Source of the DNA: Knufia peltigerae
Taxonomy: Eukaryota > Ascomycota > Eurotiomycetes > Chaetothyriales > Trichomeriaceae
Direction: 5' to 3'
Length of the DNA: 64,000 nt
Assembly: GCA_030247855.1 (NCBI GenBank)
Contig: JAPDRN010000055.1
Location: forward strand, 124,001 to 188,000
Positions 1 through 11,657 of the stretch are shown piece after piece (the first letter of the stretch is position 1; every line of letters begins with the position of its first letter). The notes under the pieces were generated by a model. The model did no database searches and was not told the origin of the DNA. It worked only from the letters and a program-made list of their open reading frames with translations. Position numbers and translations under genes: made by a program.

Positions 1-1715
1 GTGCTCATCAAGCCGATTACATTTTTGGGTTTGACGTGGCCCCCGTGAAGAGCAGCCGTCGCGACTCGGTCAATGTGATGAAACTTCAGACCGAAACTGG
101 CATCGTCACTGCTGGAATCTGGTGTCCAAGCCATCAACCGTCAACATTTGTACACGGAATGCTGGAACCCACGGAAGGTGGTTTAACTGCCATGCAACTC
201 TTTGCACGGACTTACAAGCAAGTCGACAATTCGGTGACTGGAACAGTCCGGAGAGCCGCTCAATTCACCACGAACGTACCTACCACAGCACCTGCTGTGC
301 AGTCCGTGTCCAGGCGCGGATCGACCATCAATGGCCTTGCTAACGGCGCTCAGGGATATGTCGAGGATGCCAATACACGCTCGTCGCCTATCGTGGAGTC
401 TCCTAAAGGTACTGGGGCTGTCGGGATGATCGACGACATCGTGAAGAAGACTGCCAAAGGCGGCAGGATATGCTGCAATTGTGTGGTGGACGTCAGTCCT
501 CGCTGGTGGCCACTGAAGTCGGGAGATGTACCAGGATCTACTGTCAATGGAGTGCAAGCGACGCAGCTCTCGGATGTCACCGGTGCAAATGGAGCACCGG
601 ACGTTGTCATGACGAATGGAATCGTTAAGGCCGAGCCCACTGACACAAACGGAGTGATTCACGTTGTCGACAGCCAAGATCGAACTATGTGGCAATGTCA
701 CAAGTGCCACGTGCAGGAGCTGACACCGCCTTCGTCGCCCTCACAGATCAAACCCCGAGAAAAACGCGCTCCGGAACCTGTACCAGAGCCATGTGCTGCC
801 TATCAATCACCCTATGCTGGGCCGTCTTCGTCGAATTATCCAGTGGGGCGACCGCACCTGGAAGGAGGGTTGTTGCCTCCTCAATCTCGTCCACCACAAC
901 GTCGGCCTGTTCCGCCACTTCCCAAACAACTGAGCTGGCAAACCCCTGCTGGATGGGCACCAGGAACCATTCCTCGTGGCCGCAGAACATCGCCGGCACC
1001 CCTAACAGCATATCCTCCCGCTTATCGGCCTCCATATAATGAACCCGGGTACGGCAGACCTCCAACCCATGCCTACTCGACTGCACCGCCGCCATTGCCT
1101 CCGCCACCGCCACCGCCTCCTCTACCCACCGCAGGGCACCTAGTCCAACATTCTCCTCCACCTGTATCATATGGCGGTCCTCCTCCGCACCATCAGCACC
1201 CAGCTCAGAGCGCACGAACCCCTCCACAAGGGGCCAGACCCCCTTCCCCGCCACGATTCGAACGCCCTCCAGCTCAGTCACCTCATCTTGGATTACAGTC
1301 TAGCATTTTGTCTCGATCCTATGCACCTGATCCACCACGACAACCAAATCTGGGATCTCCTGTGAATGGGTATTCAGCACCTCCCATGGCTACTTCGAGG
1401 CTATACAACCATGCCCCTCCACCACCGCCGCCGCTACCACCCTCTCATCAATCGGTAGCAGTCCTTAGACAGTCTCCATCGACACAGCCTTTGCCGCTGA
1501 TCCCGCAAGCTAGTGCTGAGCAGCCAGGACAATCTCATTCCAGACATGCGAGCAGCGACATCACTGGCACTCCGAGATTCGGTCCTCGACCAATCTCCGA
1601 AAGCCCACACCAACGTCCGATTACTCCGGCTGCTGCTGCAACGGGGCTCAAAGACGACAAAAGAGACGGCTCCGGCGCAAGTGCCAGTCCTAGTCTCAAA
1701 AACCTATTGAGCTAG
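1..1715 (+). CDS. SNT2: SNT2-like PHD-finger chromatin protein, C-terminal part (5' truncated by window edge)
   Basis: The frame is open to base 3 at the left edge, so the N-terminal part lies outside the window; the first in-frame GTG at 36 is not a credible start. The visible part begins in what looks like the end of an extended PHD finger (FGFDVAPVKSSRRD, then IWCPSH). It continues to a GATA/LIM-like pair of zinc knuckles (CCNC near residue 150 and CHKC near 222 of the visible part), followed by about 330 residues of Pro-rich low-complexity sequence with long PPPPPP runs. Fungal Snt2 proteins carry BAH, SANT and PHD modules, end this way, and act in histone deacetylation and ubiquitylation complexes. 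The assignment rests on the ePHD tail and knuckles only. Another PHD/GATA-like chromatin protein is possible. Ends at TAG 1713-1715. Confidence 0.55.
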   Translation, partial: AHQADYIFGFDVAPVKSSRRDSVNVMKLQTETGIVTAGIWCPSHQPSTFVHGMLEPTEGGLTAMQLFARTYKQVDNSVTGTVRRAAQFTTNVPTTAPAVQSVSRRGSTINGLANGAQGYVEDANTRSSPIVESPKGTGAVGMIDDIVKKTAKGGRICCNCVVDVSPRWWPLKSGDVPGSTVNGVQATQLSDVTGANGAPDVVMTNGIVKAEPTDTNGVIHVVDSQDRTMWQCHKCHVQELTPPSSPSQIKPREKRAPEPVPEPCAAYQSPYAGPSSSNYPVGRPHLEGGLLPPQSRPPQRRPVPPLPKQLSWQTPAGWAPGTIPRGRRTSPAPLTAYPPAYRPPYNEPGYGRPPTHAYSTAPPPLPPPPPPPPLPTAGHLVQHSPPPVSYGGPPPHHQHPAQSARTPPQGARPPSPPRFERPPAQSPHLGLQSSILSRSYAPDPPRQPNLGSPVNGYSAPPMATSRLYNHAPPPPPPLPPSHQSVAVLRQSPSTQPLPLIPQASAEQPGQSHSRHASSDITGTPRFGPRPISESPHQRPITPAAAATGLKDDKRDGSGASASPSLKNLLS

Positions 1716-2554
1716 ACACTTGCGCCGAGTCCAATATCCAGCATCCAAGTATGTCACCACGCGTCGACCTGGTGTAAAATGCTCCGGCACTGAGCGCGGG
1801 GCAAGTCGAGGACCAATGCTTATTTGCATGCAATGTGCTACGAGAGATGCGCAAAGATTCATGTGTTTCGGTTCATTCGAAGGGGGGCGTTACGCAGCCG
1901 AATGGGGCAATGGGTCAATGGGTATTGATTGGCAATGTTGATTTTGCCTTATTTCAGCCATTGTCTACCTTGGGAAGAAGGGATGCACGTTTGTCTTACT
2001 TTTTCACTGGTAGAACGATTCAGCGAGAAACAGAGAGAGAAGAGATGCATAGAGCCAACCTATGCGCGTGTATGTATGTAACATGTAGGGAAATGGAAGC
2101 ACTGGTTTTAGAACGAAACAAATGCTCCGAAATAGTAGAATCATTGGTCGGCCTCATACATTGACATTGTAGGACCATGGGAACAGCACGGTGGCCGTCC
2201 ACTCGTACGAACATGAACGCTGGAGACGTGTCCCGACAGGTACGGAATGAGTTGCAGCTTGGTGTGTGTCGGGCTTCAAGGCTGATATCACGGTCGCGAC
2301 ATGCAGGGGAGGGAGAATGACACGCACAGACAAGGCAGAATGGTTGACACTCTTTGGGGGTTTGTTTTCTGTGTGCCTTCGGGAACGATGATGAATGAAC
2401 GCTGCTGACATTACTGTATGCCTCTTGCTTCACCCGTCACTGCGTGAGCCCAACGGCTAGCCCCCAATAGCTCGCCAGCCTCTCAACACCACGCATGCTA
2501 TATTGCTGTACAAAGGTTTTGGAACCCCAACACTCCGTGCCCTCCCTGGCTCGT
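1716..2554. other. Intergenic, convergent 3' ends
   Basis: This lies between the stop codons of the SNT2-like gene (+) and LEO1 (-), so it should hold both 3' UTRs and terminators. Short ORFs here have no recognisable protein features. I see no RNA gene or repeat. Confidence 0.6.
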
Positions 2555-4101
2555 TCATTCGTCGTCCTCGTCGTCATCGACAATGACGCGCCTCTTCTTT
2601 CTGCTCTGGGGACTCCCCCTCGGCTCGTCGGCAGCGGCGTCTCCATCATTGTCGTCGTCGTCGTCGTCTTCCGCGGCGCGCTTCGGCGTCGAACTTCTGT
2701 CGCGGTCTCGGTCCCGAATGTCTCGATTGCCCCCCCTGGTCCGTCCTTCCATGACCGTTTCCCTTCCCTCAATCTCCAGGTCGTCCACGTCCGGGTCGTC
2801 GTCGTCTTCCGCGTCGACTTCATCACCTCCACCTTCGTCGTCATACACCTCGGGCTCCTCGTCACTCGCGGCGAGGAAGTCGTCTTCGCGGTCGTACTCG
2901 TCTTCCCGTCCGCGGCCGCGCGGGAGGTCTTCGTCCTCGTCGTCGGAGTAGATCTCTCCGCGACGATTCGTCTTGCGTCGTCGCGCTTGGCTCTTTGTGC
3001 CTCGGGCCATGGGCATGCCTTCGTCGTCTTCGAGACCCTGGATGCTCAGGCCAGCACTTCGTCCGCCGAGACCGGAGCGGTGTAGGACACGGTCTTTGCG
3101 GAGAAGGAGCCTGTCCTGCGCATTCTCCACCTTGCGAGCATTGCGGGCTTTCTGTTTCTCAAACTCCTCGGCCTCCTTCTTGCGCTTCTCGGGGTCTTTG
3201 TTGATGATTTTGAAGCTCGACAGAGGATCGTGCATCTGTGTCGCCGCAGCGAGGGACTGTTGGAGCTTCAGGACCGACTCGTCGGCAATGTCGCCTGTGG
3301 GCTGGACCTTCATCGACGCGTCAAACGGGGCGACAATCTGGATGTCTACGCCGACGGCGGCTTGAGGGGCTGCAAGATAATTGTGGGTATCTTTGTTTGG
3401 GTCGTAGTCTGGTTGAGACGAGCCGGGCTTCTTAGGCCAGCCTTGTCTCAAAGCAGTGGTTGAGATGCGGTAGTGGTCTTTCGGGGCGGAAGCGATCTGA
3501 AGAGTCAAGCTGCCATCGGACCAGCGTATGACGCGTGAATTTGATTGAAGAAGGCTGGGGGTTTTTGGGTCTCGGCGCCAGAAGACGGTGCTGGCTGCGG
3601 TAGAAAAGGGGGAGAATTTGGTGGCCGAATCGACCGCCGGTTCCCTGCCGTCGTGATGCTTCTCCGGAGGCTCGTACGTTGCGGGGTTGAAATTCTTGTG
3701 TTTGACGCCTAGGAATTCTGGCATGTTCAAAAGATACAATTCTTCTCCCTGAGGCGGCTTGACCCGTGACATGTCGATGTTCATCAGCTTCAGAGCCTTC
3801 TGCTCCGGGGTTGAGTACTCGGCGCCCTCGACCGTTTCCGCAATCCGGTCGTTACGCCCTTCATCGTCGCCGGAATCGAGTTCGGAGTCATCTAGTTTCC
3901 TATTTGTCCTGTCGACGAGATCAGTGAGCGCCCAAGTGGGTGGTGAAGGTGCAAGACCTACTCGTTGGCCATGTCAGATCCTTCATCGTCGTCGCCAAAG
4001 AGATCGCCATCGTCGGACGCGTCTGCCCCATCCAAAACATCTTGATGATCCTGAGCCTCGGGCCGACTGTTTGAGTGGGCGCTTTCCACGTCCGAGGACA
4101 T
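2555..4101 (-). CDS. LEO1: RNA polymerase-associated protein Leo1 (Paf1 complex)
   Basis: Two exons on the minus strand: 4101-3962 and 3908-2555, with a 53-nt intron (3909-3961, GTAGGT...CAG) that keeps frame; 497 aa. The N-terminus (about residues 1-85) is strongly acidic. The conserved Leo1 core follows from about residue 90 (PPQGEELYLLNMPEFLG), including the VIRWSDGSLTLQIA stretch typical of the fold. The C-terminal 190 residues are an alternating acidic/basic low-complexity tail ending in a DDDEDDE-like run. Leo1 pairs with Paf1 in the nuclear Paf1 elongation complex, which supports H2B ubiquitylation and H3K4/K36 methylation. The start at 4101 (MSSDVES) fits the family better than an in-frame ATG at 4212. 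It shares an upstream region with divergent MOB2. Confidence 0.9.
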
Positions 4102-4588
4102 CTCGAGATTTGTGGGTAGGTAGAACAGCGAAGAATCTCGTCTCGAATGTGTCTTGCAAAAGGTAACTCCAAGACGTGTTAACGCAGAGGAGGTAGACTT
4201 CGCGAAGGTCAAGGTAGCCGATTCAGTGGGAAGCTCTAACGGCTAAAGACCCCAGGATCACGAGGAAGACATAGAGTGGCAGATATTACCAAGAGAGCGG
4301 GTTTCAAACAGTGTTGCCGTATTGTAGAGCATGAGCATTCATGTTGGCTTCGTGAATTCAATCCTTTGCGGATTCGGCTAAATTTCCCCAAACAGTTGAG
4401 TCTCTCGGCTAACTTTCTTCCCCAGGCGCAGGCGCCCTTACTGCAAGTCACTAGTGTCAACTCCTGTATCAATACGTCCTTCACTTTCAAGTACAGTAAC
4501 ACCACACTCCTTTTCTCGAAGACAGCAGAGATTGTGGGATACCTGTGGTTGGAAAAGACCACACTTGTTCTAGAACGCTTCTAGCACA
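4102..4588. promoter_or_regulatory. Divergent LEO1/MOB2 promoter region
   Basis: 487 bp separate the two start codons, which point away from each other. I recognise no specific operator. The minus-strand frame continues open upstream of the LEO1 start to an ATG at 4212. Confidence 0.5.
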
Positions 4589-5821
4589 ATGGCGACGTTC
4601 TTTCAGAGCGTGTACGTATCTTTCTTTTCTCTGTTCTCTCGCTTGACTCCTGCACCGCTTGTTTCTCCCAGCCGCCGATGATCTGCCCCCTGTATTTCCC
4701 CCAAGAACGCGATCGTGGAGTGGAGATTAACTACCCAGTGTTCTCAAGCCCGTTCATAAAGCTGACCATGTCCCCAGCCGTCAAGGTTTCACAAGAGGCA
4801 ACACCAAGAGCAATCAGAACCTCAAGGCGCAATATAACGGCTCTCAATCACCTAGCCTTCAACAAGCGCCTCCTATGCCTACTATGCCCAATTCACCTTC
4901 TCCGTCCTCCAACTTTAGTCAAGAGGGGATCTATCAAGAACAAGAACCGAAGAAGTTTATGAACGAAAAATATGCAAAGTGCTCGGTGAAGGGCAACTTC
5001 CTCACTCTTGCTGCACAGCCGAAGAATGTCGAATTAGGGGAGTGGCTGGCCCACCAATGTAGGCATTGTTCTGCCGGTCATGGGACGCGCATAGTAACAT
5101 CTTTTTGCAGTGGTAGAAATGAACAGACTCCTTACCGCCATGATCCAAGTCATTCAAGAAGCAGATTCCAACACTGGCGTGCCGTTGTGCAATGAAGTCG
5201 GCTGCCCCACAATGTCGGCTGGACGGTATGTGAACACTGTTCAAGGAAAGGCAAGAGCTGATTGTCGAAAGACTTACTTACACCTGGCTCGAAAATGGTC
5301 GACCAGCCAAGATCCCCGCACCTTCGTATATCGTTCGAGTTCAGAGGTGGATAGTTGGCAAGATTCATGATGAGAAGACCTTCCCAACCACCCCACCTCC
5401 AAATGTTGCCAACACTGCCTTCGCGTCTGGAGATGTTGATTCAACACCAAATTCAGCACAAACCCCCATCGCGGCCGGTCCGACAAATCTCAACCAATCC
5501 TTGACTGCCCTGGCTGGAACTCAGAATGAATGGATTGGCAAGTCGTCAGGCTTCCCTCAGCACTATCACCAAGATGTCAAGAGCATCATCAAACAGATGT
5601 TCCGATGCTATGCTCATCTGTACCACAACCACTGGGACAATCCGTTCTGGCACATCAATCGCCATTTGGAACTGAACAGTTGTTTCGTGCACTTCATCAC
5701 GGTGGCAATGTACTACGACTTGTTGCCAAAGAAGGACATGGAACCTCTACAAGGTCTCATTGACATCTTCATCAGCCAAGGCGTTGTGCCCAAGGAAGCC
5801 GTGCAACAGCATGTCAGCTAG
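4589..5821 (+). CDS. MOB2: MOB kinase activator, Mob2 type
   Basis: Four exons: 4589-4611, 4778-5058, 5111-5225 and 5272-5821 (322 aa). All junctions are GT..AG and in frame; the 166-nt first intron ends in a clear branch site (GCTGACC) and CCCAG. The Mob1/phocein fold runs from about residue 65 (EYAKCSVKGNFL-like region, ELGEWLAHQ) to the end. It has the family Cys and His positions: CPTMSAG near residue 130, and HLYHNHWD plus CFVHFI in the C-terminal half. The LGEW and MSAG context and the YNGS-rich N-terminus fit Mob2, the coactivator of NDR/LATS (Cbk1/Cot1) kinases in polarity and hyphal growth, better than Mob1. About 45 residues (TTPPPN...) form an insertion between the two halves of the fold. 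A single-exon alternative for 4612-4777 hits a stop. Confidence 0.85.
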
Positions 5822-6309
5822 ACTATCAGCAATTGCCAGAAAATTGTTCAATGAAATGTTTCAGTCACGACGATCGATCAAGGAATCATATGACGTCTAC
5901 GGCAAGGCCACGAAAGCAAGTGCATGCATTTTAGCGATGATCAGGGCGTTCTTGAGGCAAGGGCAATGAATTCAATGGCCTAGTATACATGGCCGCAAAA
6001 ATCAAAAATTGATGTGGTTGTGGTATGGGTATCCAGAAAAGAGAAAGCATACTATATAAGCTGCGTCACGATTGTGAGCTCTGGCAGACATAAGTAGGTC
6101 ATGTACCTCACGTTGTTGCATCTGCTGCGACAGTCTATCTATTGAAAAGGTGGCGACTTCGGGAGAATGAGCAAAGTTTCGGTGGTGATACTTGATACCT
6201 GAATAGATTTTCACGCAGAACAATCAAGTCCAATCGTACGTCGGCGAACAAGGCTTGCAGTGCAACCTTTTGACTATCTTGTCTACATGTATGCCTGGCA
6301 CGATAAACT

Positions 6310-6350
<41 letters not shown>

Positions 6351-6394
6351 ATTAGTGGGTGAACAATCCAACGCTTACCGAATTCTGCTTCGGT

Positions 6395-6430
<36 letters not shown>

Positions 6431-7021
6431 AACGTCGCTATGAACGCTTGGCTGCCACAAGCCAGTTCCTTACTACCCAGCGACCCTTGAAACGCGCGCC
6501 GTAGAGCCTCGCGCAGGAGAACATCAACTCTTGACCACGACCGGCGGGAATCGTTCCAGGTTCGCCTCCTACCTTCGGGCTGGTGCATCGCCGTAGGATA
6601 GGCACCTTCTGGCGGGAGTAGATCCCCTTGGAATCAGAATGCCCCTTGGCCAAAATCCAAGCACACTGGCCTTGCCGACGGTGTGCCATGTACCTCACAT
6701 ATCGCGCGAAAGACGAAGCCGCACCCGGAGCATTTTGGGCAAGATCGCAGACATGAAGGGCGGGGGTTACATGCTACGGACGAAGGTGGGTCTATATCAG
6801 AAACGTCGAGCATCAAAATCTGAGAGTTTCATCTTCCTTATTTTTATTTGAAACCTATGCGCTTGCTTCCAGTACGTGTGGCGGAAGATCCCGTCGACAG
6901 GCCGAACCAAATACCTACTCCGTACTTATCAACGCCATAAAGACTCATTTGCCGCTTCACTCATAAAAGAGAAGACGGTGCCAGCCTCTGAAAGAGACGT
7001 TTAGCAGCAGCCATCGGCTCT
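5822..7021. other. Intergenic, convergent 3' ends of MOB2 and calnexin
   Basis: No supported gene in 1.2 kb. A TACTCCGTA motif lies at 6916-6924. ORFs of 60-86 codons at 6352-6851 overlap each other on both strands and show no family features. I looked for tRNA A and B boxes around 6480-6560 and did not find a convincing pair. Confidence 0.5.
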
Positions 7022-8896
7022 TCACTCGGCATTCCCGCTTGACCGCGTGGTTCTCTTGGTCACTTCCGCCTTGACCGTCTCGGCACCGCTGGAGGCAGCG
7101 TCGGCAGCCTTGTCCTTGGCGTCAACGGCAGCTTCCTTGGCCTTTTGGGCACTCTTTTTGATGTCGTCCTTGCTAGGGGCAGCAGCGCCACCCATGCCGG
7201 CCAAACTGGAGACGATGGCGATGAGAAGGACAAGGGCTCCACCGATGCTGCCAGCAACCTCGGGCATGAACTTAATCGCCTCGATTGGGTCCTTCTTGGC
7301 CAGGGTGATGAACAGCTCGAGCTTCTCCTTGACGAATGTAACCGGGTCATCCATAAAACTGAGGTCCGAGGGAGACTTGGGAGACTCTGACGGCTTAGGC
7401 TTGGTCTTTTCCTCCTCGGCTTCCTCGATCGGTCGCTTGACATCGTATGTTTCGACACGGAACGCGGCAGCATCTTCAACGGAGTGTCCAATGTAAATGT
7501 TGTCAAAGGTGATGTCGGACTGCATGGTCCAGATCTCGAAGCCAATCTAGGATGTGTCAGTAAAAATGTAGCAGGAGTAGGGCTGATGGATAGCACTCAC
7601 AGCTCCAATGGGCTCAAAGTTGGATGGGGTCTTGTCTTCGAAGTAATCCGGATTGGGAATCTTGCGAGGTGCCCATGGACCCTTGTAGTCTGGGTTCTCA
7701 ATGTATGGTGCGGTCCACTTGCCCTTGTAGAGAGGATTCTTGACCATTGGTGGCTCCCATTTGCCGCATCCAGACACTTCTTCGCACTTGGGGTTAGGAA
7801 CTTGTGGAGGGATCCAGTCACCGTCTTCTTCATCGTCCCAGTCTTCGGGCTTCTCTGCTTCTGGATCTGGGATCATGGTGGGCTCGTCCTCGAGCCAGTC
7901 TTCAGGCTTCTCGGCTTCCTCGTCCACGACCTCGTATGGCTGCTCCTCATCCCAATCTTCTGGCTTGGTCGCGGCAGGGTCTGGGATACGGGCTTGTTCA
8001 ACCCAATCATCAGGTTTCTTGTCCTTGGGGTCGTCGATCTCTTTCTCTGGGTTGACTGAAGGAGAGAAGTCTTCGAGGAGGCTGCCAGATTTGACCGAAT
8101 TGTTGTCAATTAGCATTTCGAACGTGTTGTCGGGATTGACAATCAAAGTATAGAGGTGGGTAAGTTTGTCGTTCTTCGCCTGTGGAGGGCTCTTGAGATG
8201 CTTCTCCTCGTACTCGCCAGTCTTCGGGTTCTTGTGTTTGAAGATGAAGTGGACCTGTAAGGGTACATAAGTAAGTCGCAGCCACCCATAGTCATGCATT
8301 GACCCTTACCTTGTTGGTAGCACCACACTTGTCAGGGCCAAACATGATCACATAGGGTGACGTGTTAGAAAACTCCTCCGCGTGCAACTTCTTGTTCTCT
8401 TTCAGGAGCTTCATGTAGGCACCACCGCATTCCAGGCCATTCTGAAGTTTCACCTCGTATTGTACGACCAGCGTCTTGCCCTTGTTATCAATGACAGAGG
8501 GAAATTTGGCGGAGATGGCATGGTGTGCGGCTGCGTTCTTGACGACCAACCCCTTGTCGCCCACAATACCGGGCAGGACAGATGGCTCTTCAACAGACCA
8601 CTCCCCAACATAAGCCCAGTCCTCATCGCTCTTGGAGTCTTCCTTTTTCGCATGCGAGGGTGTCCATCTCAAGTCCCAGTCGTCGGTAAACTGTTCCAGA
8701 AAGGGGGCTTTAAGGCTTGTGGGCTACTATCTTGTCAGATTCTGTCTTGAACCGGCTCCAGATGCGTTCGACTTACCGTGAAGATGGGCCTCTCAGCGAC
8801 ACTGGATGAGGGTGCGGCCTCTTCCTGCGCCAACGTGGTGCCGACGAGCAGGGCCGACGCATAGAGAGCCGGAGCGATAGCTGCGTTGAGCTTCAT
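7022..8896 (-). CDS. CNX1: Calnexin, ER lectin chaperone
   Basis: Four exons: 8896-8777, 8723-8310, 8254-7601 and 7546-7022 (570 aa), with three 53-55-nt introns. The N-terminus is a signal peptide (MKLNAAIAPALYASALLVG...). The luminal calreticulin-type lectin domain follows, with CGGAYMKLL and the YVIMFGPDKCG signature near residues 145-175. The P-domain (about 258-390) has KPDDW/KPEDW type 1 repeats and then GKWEPP/GPWAP type 2 repeats. One transmembrane helix (about 493-513, GGALVLLIAIVSSLAG) precedes a short charged cytosolic tail. Calnexin holds monoglucosylated glycoproteins for folding and quality control. The ATG at 8896 is chosen because it starts the signal peptide; an in-frame ATG at 8932 would bury it. 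Diverges from MDE1. Confidence 0.95.
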
Positions 8897-9456
8897 AACG
8901 GGCACACCGTGTGGAAAATTGGGGACAAACAAGTGATGTAGGTCCGAAGGAAGATTTGGCAGTGGAGAGGAATAGATCAGAGAGAGAAGGAAATGCCAGT
9001 GCAGCCGATATATTTTGAGGTTTTGACGGTGAAAGAAAGGTGTCCTTTACAATATCTCCACACAGAGGTGACGCTAATCACCCGTACGAAACGAGTACAA
9101 TACCTCACATTGGACACGGAATTGGGGGCTGCCCCCCTCACTGGTGCCCACTACAACTACTGTGAGCAGGTACCTAGCTGCCCTATAGCGCACCTAACCC
9201 TTAGGAACCTGGGATCTTAGTTAGTAGTGCCTAATCTAGGCAGATAACACCTTAGCCTCGTGAGGCTTACTCCGTACGGTATCCGTGTCCAATAGGTACT
9301 CGTACTCCGTACTCGCCTTCACTATGTGAACAAAAAATACTCCTACAGGAGTAAAAGTGTCTTCGCACGTGGGACCGGCTTCATTCTCCTCTTCTCAATT
9401 TTCACTGCCATCCTCCTAATCTACAGGGTTTTGATGGTTGCAAATAGCCTGTCGCA
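8897..9456. promoter_or_regulatory. Divergent calnexin/MDE1 promoter region
   Basis: 560 bp. It contains two exact TACTCCGTA copies (9268-9276 and 9303-9311) and one palindromic CACGTG (9366-9371) about 90 bp before the MDE1 start. CACGTG is the site of Cbf1-type bHLH factors that regulate methionine genes in yeasts; its use here is inference. Confidence 0.5.
9366..9371. promoter_or_regulatory. CACGTG E-box upstream of MDE1
   Basis: Exact hexamer palindrome in the divergent promoter, 85 bp before the MDE1 ATG. Candidate Cbf1-like site; a single hexamer occurs by chance often enough that this is only suggestive. Confidence 0.3.
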
Positions 9457-10262
9457 ATGTCTAGTGAGAACAATGACCACCTGGTGCAATCTACTGATCC
9501 AGAGCATCCAGCCAACTTGATTCCGGCGCTATGCAAACAATTTTATACTCTTGGTAAGGGTAGTAGGTGCTCGTTCTCTATCGGATACTAATTCCTCCAA
9601 GGATGGGTCACCGGCACTGGAGGAGGCACTAGCATTCGGAAAGATGACCATGTCTTCATTGCGCCCTCGGGAGTCCAAAAGGAACTGATGAAGCCTGAGA
9701 ATATTTTCGTGCTCTCTTACCCAACCCCAAAATATCCACCCTCTGCACGACAATATATCCGGAAACCCATCGATCTCAAACCATCAGCATGCACGCCTTT
9801 GTTTCTTGCTGCCTTCGAGCGCGGCGCTGGCTGTTGCATTCATACACATTCTCAATGGGCTGTGCTTGTCACCCTGCTTGTCGAGAAGATGTCAGGAACA
9901 GCGGCATGTTTCGAGATCAGCAACATTGAACAGATCAAAGGCATCCCCAAAGGTCCAGGGAAGGGCATGCTCGGCTTTCACGATACCATGAGGATACCAA
10001 TCATCGAAAACACTCCTTTCGAGGAGGATTTGACCGAGCACTTGGAAAAGGCAATGGAACAGCATCCTGACACTTGCGCCGTATTAGTTCGCCGTCATGG
10101 AATGTTGGTCATTTCACCCTCCTATGAAGATTGCCTGCTGACAATGTTTCCAGATATGTCTGGGGTGACAATGTCGCCAAAGCCAAAACTCAGTGTGAAA
10201 GCCTAGATTATCTCTTCCAGCTAGCAGTCGAAATGCATAAGCTGGGGCTGCCTTGGACTTGA
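9457..10262 (+). CDS. MDE1: Methylthioribulose-1-phosphate dehydratase
   Basis: Three exons: 9457-9553, 9602-10103 and 10154-10262 (235 aa). The protein is a class II aldolase/adducin-fold enzyme. WVTGTGGGTS near residue 35 is the phosphate-binding loop, IHTHSQ near 110 supplies two zinc ligands, and VRRHGIYVWGDN near 200 supplies the third. The last intron (GTTGGT...CCAG, 50 nt) splits the Ile codon of this motif; its donor is weak, but without splicing the conserved C-terminus (KAKTQCESLDYLF) is lost. It dehydrates 5-methylthioribulose-1-phosphate in the methionine salvage pathway, in the cytosol. Length matches the family. Confidence 0.93.
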
Positions 10263-10636
10263 TTGACCTCGTCACGGATTCTCGAGCCTAGGGGAAGATA
10301 TGCTTCTCGCTTGTATTTTTGCTCATTGTTGGTTTCGATGAGAAGAGCATCCTTGAAGATTTAGAATAGATTGCTCTGGCCTGCGTCCTTATTTCGTTGT
10401 TGCTTTCTCTGAATGCATCAATCAGTCTGCACTCTTGACATATACTACCAGGTATCCGTACTCCGTACATAAGCGAAAATCGTATTCGCCGCCAGAAACA
10501 CTGCCCCTCGCTTCCCCTCCCTAAGCGAAGTTCATTGCATAATGGAGTGGACCAGTTTCATGTTATCCAGATCAAGTGAACTATTAACTCCAGCCCATAC
10601 TACGTGGTACAGCCCATTAGCTTCACCAGATCGGCA
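10263..10636. other. Intergenic between MDE1 and BLOC1S1-like gene
   Basis: Holds the MDE1 3' end and the upstream region of the next gene, with a TACTCCGTA motif at 10459-10467. Nothing else seen. Confidence 0.5.
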
Positions 10637-11035
10637 ATGTCGACAAATTCAACCTCAGCAGCACCCCAGTCGGCAGCAGCATCGTCGGCCCAACGAACAG
10701 CCGAGGCCAAAAGAGCATTCGCGGCGTCTCTGGCCGCCGCGGGTTCGAGTCTCGATGCCGAGTTGGAAGCTCGCGCGAAGACAATCCACTCGAATGCCAA
10801 AGCATTATCGGAGCAAGAAGATCAGCTTCGCAAAAAATCGGCGGCCGTGGCTAAAGATGCCGATTCTCTAGAGAAGCTCTTGAAAAAGACCAAGGATACA
10901 ATGGAGGGTTTCGGTGATCTAGGTAGTATGTTGGCTGACCTGGAGGCTGACATGGTCACTATGGAGGAAACTCTGCGCCTAGCTGAGGAAACCGAGCAGG
11001 AGACCCAAAATAACGAGTACCAGGATGCACCGTGA
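10637..11035 (+). CDS. Small coiled-coil protein, BLOC-1 subunit 1 (GCN5L1)-like
   Basis: Single exon, 132 aa from the ATG at 10637; the frame is open further upstream, but only to a GTG. The first 25 residues are Ser/Ala-rich, then helices run to the end. The C-terminal pattern (GDLGSMLADLEADMVTMEETL) resembles the GDVENWARSIELDM region of BLOC1S1/GCN5L1, a subunit of the complex that acts in endosome-lysosome traffic. The call rests on that short match and on size and position of the helices. If wrong, it is an unclassified coiled-coil protein. Neighbouring VPS39 also acts at the vacuole, which may be chance. Confidence 0.55.
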   Translation: MSTNSTSAAPQSAAASSAQRTAEAKRAFAASLAAAGSSLDAELEARAKTIHSNAKALSEQEDQLRKKSAAVAKDADSLEKLLKKTKDTMEGFGDLGSMLADLEADMVTMEETLRLAEETEQETQNNEYQDAP

Positions 11036-11657
11036 TATGTCCACGTATGAAGGATGGGGCACTGCGCAAGCATTTACGACTTCAGACGATAACTCCTTGA
11101 ATTAATGAGACATTTCTGAATAACTTGAATATCTTGATGAGTTATCAGTGGGAATATATCATGGTGATTTCGACGTAGAGGCCGCATTGGCGGTGGTGGT
11201 TTTGTTAGGTGTTTTAAATACGTTGCGTGAGGATAAGGTATACTGCGGAATTTGTTTTAATCTGGCAAGCCTTCTACTGACACTAATGGAAATATTGTTC
11301 TCTGTTATCACGACGAACAAGAAGCGACGACTTGAATATCTTCTGCCATGTCCAGCCATGCGCCTGCTACTGCGTACTATAACGGGTCCATCTTCTGATT
11401 CATCACCACAATGGCCACAGTGTGGGATGAATTGGTGCCCTCAAACAACCTACAGCCTTGCCTCGTAACCGCAGCCTTGTCCACTTTGCACTGGAATGAC
11501 GTCGTGTGAGTGCCATTTGTGCAACAGCCAATCGGTGCTCAGTCGATCCTCCGCAGGCAGGACCATCAACACTGCCGCCTCACCTGCTCGAACCCGTAGA
11601 GTGATCTCGGAAGCACTTTCGCATGCCTATCAATAAGCTACACGAAGAGCGCCCCCG
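11036..11657. other. Intergenic upstream of VPS39
   Basis: About 620 bp, AT-rich in its first half. No supported ORF, repeat or RNA gene; the 106-codon ORF at 11148-11468 has no recognisable features. Confidence 0.5.

Noticed and set aside
2495..3085. 196-codon plus-strand ORF opposite LEO1, Val-rich
   Set aside because: It arises from the GAC/GAG-rich acidic tail of Leo1 read in reverse (GTC/CTC codons); not a gene.
7740..8153. Repetitive Ser-rich plus-strand ORF with QSSGFSASG units
   Set aside because: It is the antisense reading of calnexin's KPEDW repeats; the DNA repeat is explained by the chaperone P-domain.
10738..10752. GGGTTCGAGTCTCGA resembling a tRNA B box
   Set aside because: It lies in the coding exon of the BLOC1S1-like gene and there is no matching A box or acceptor stem around it.
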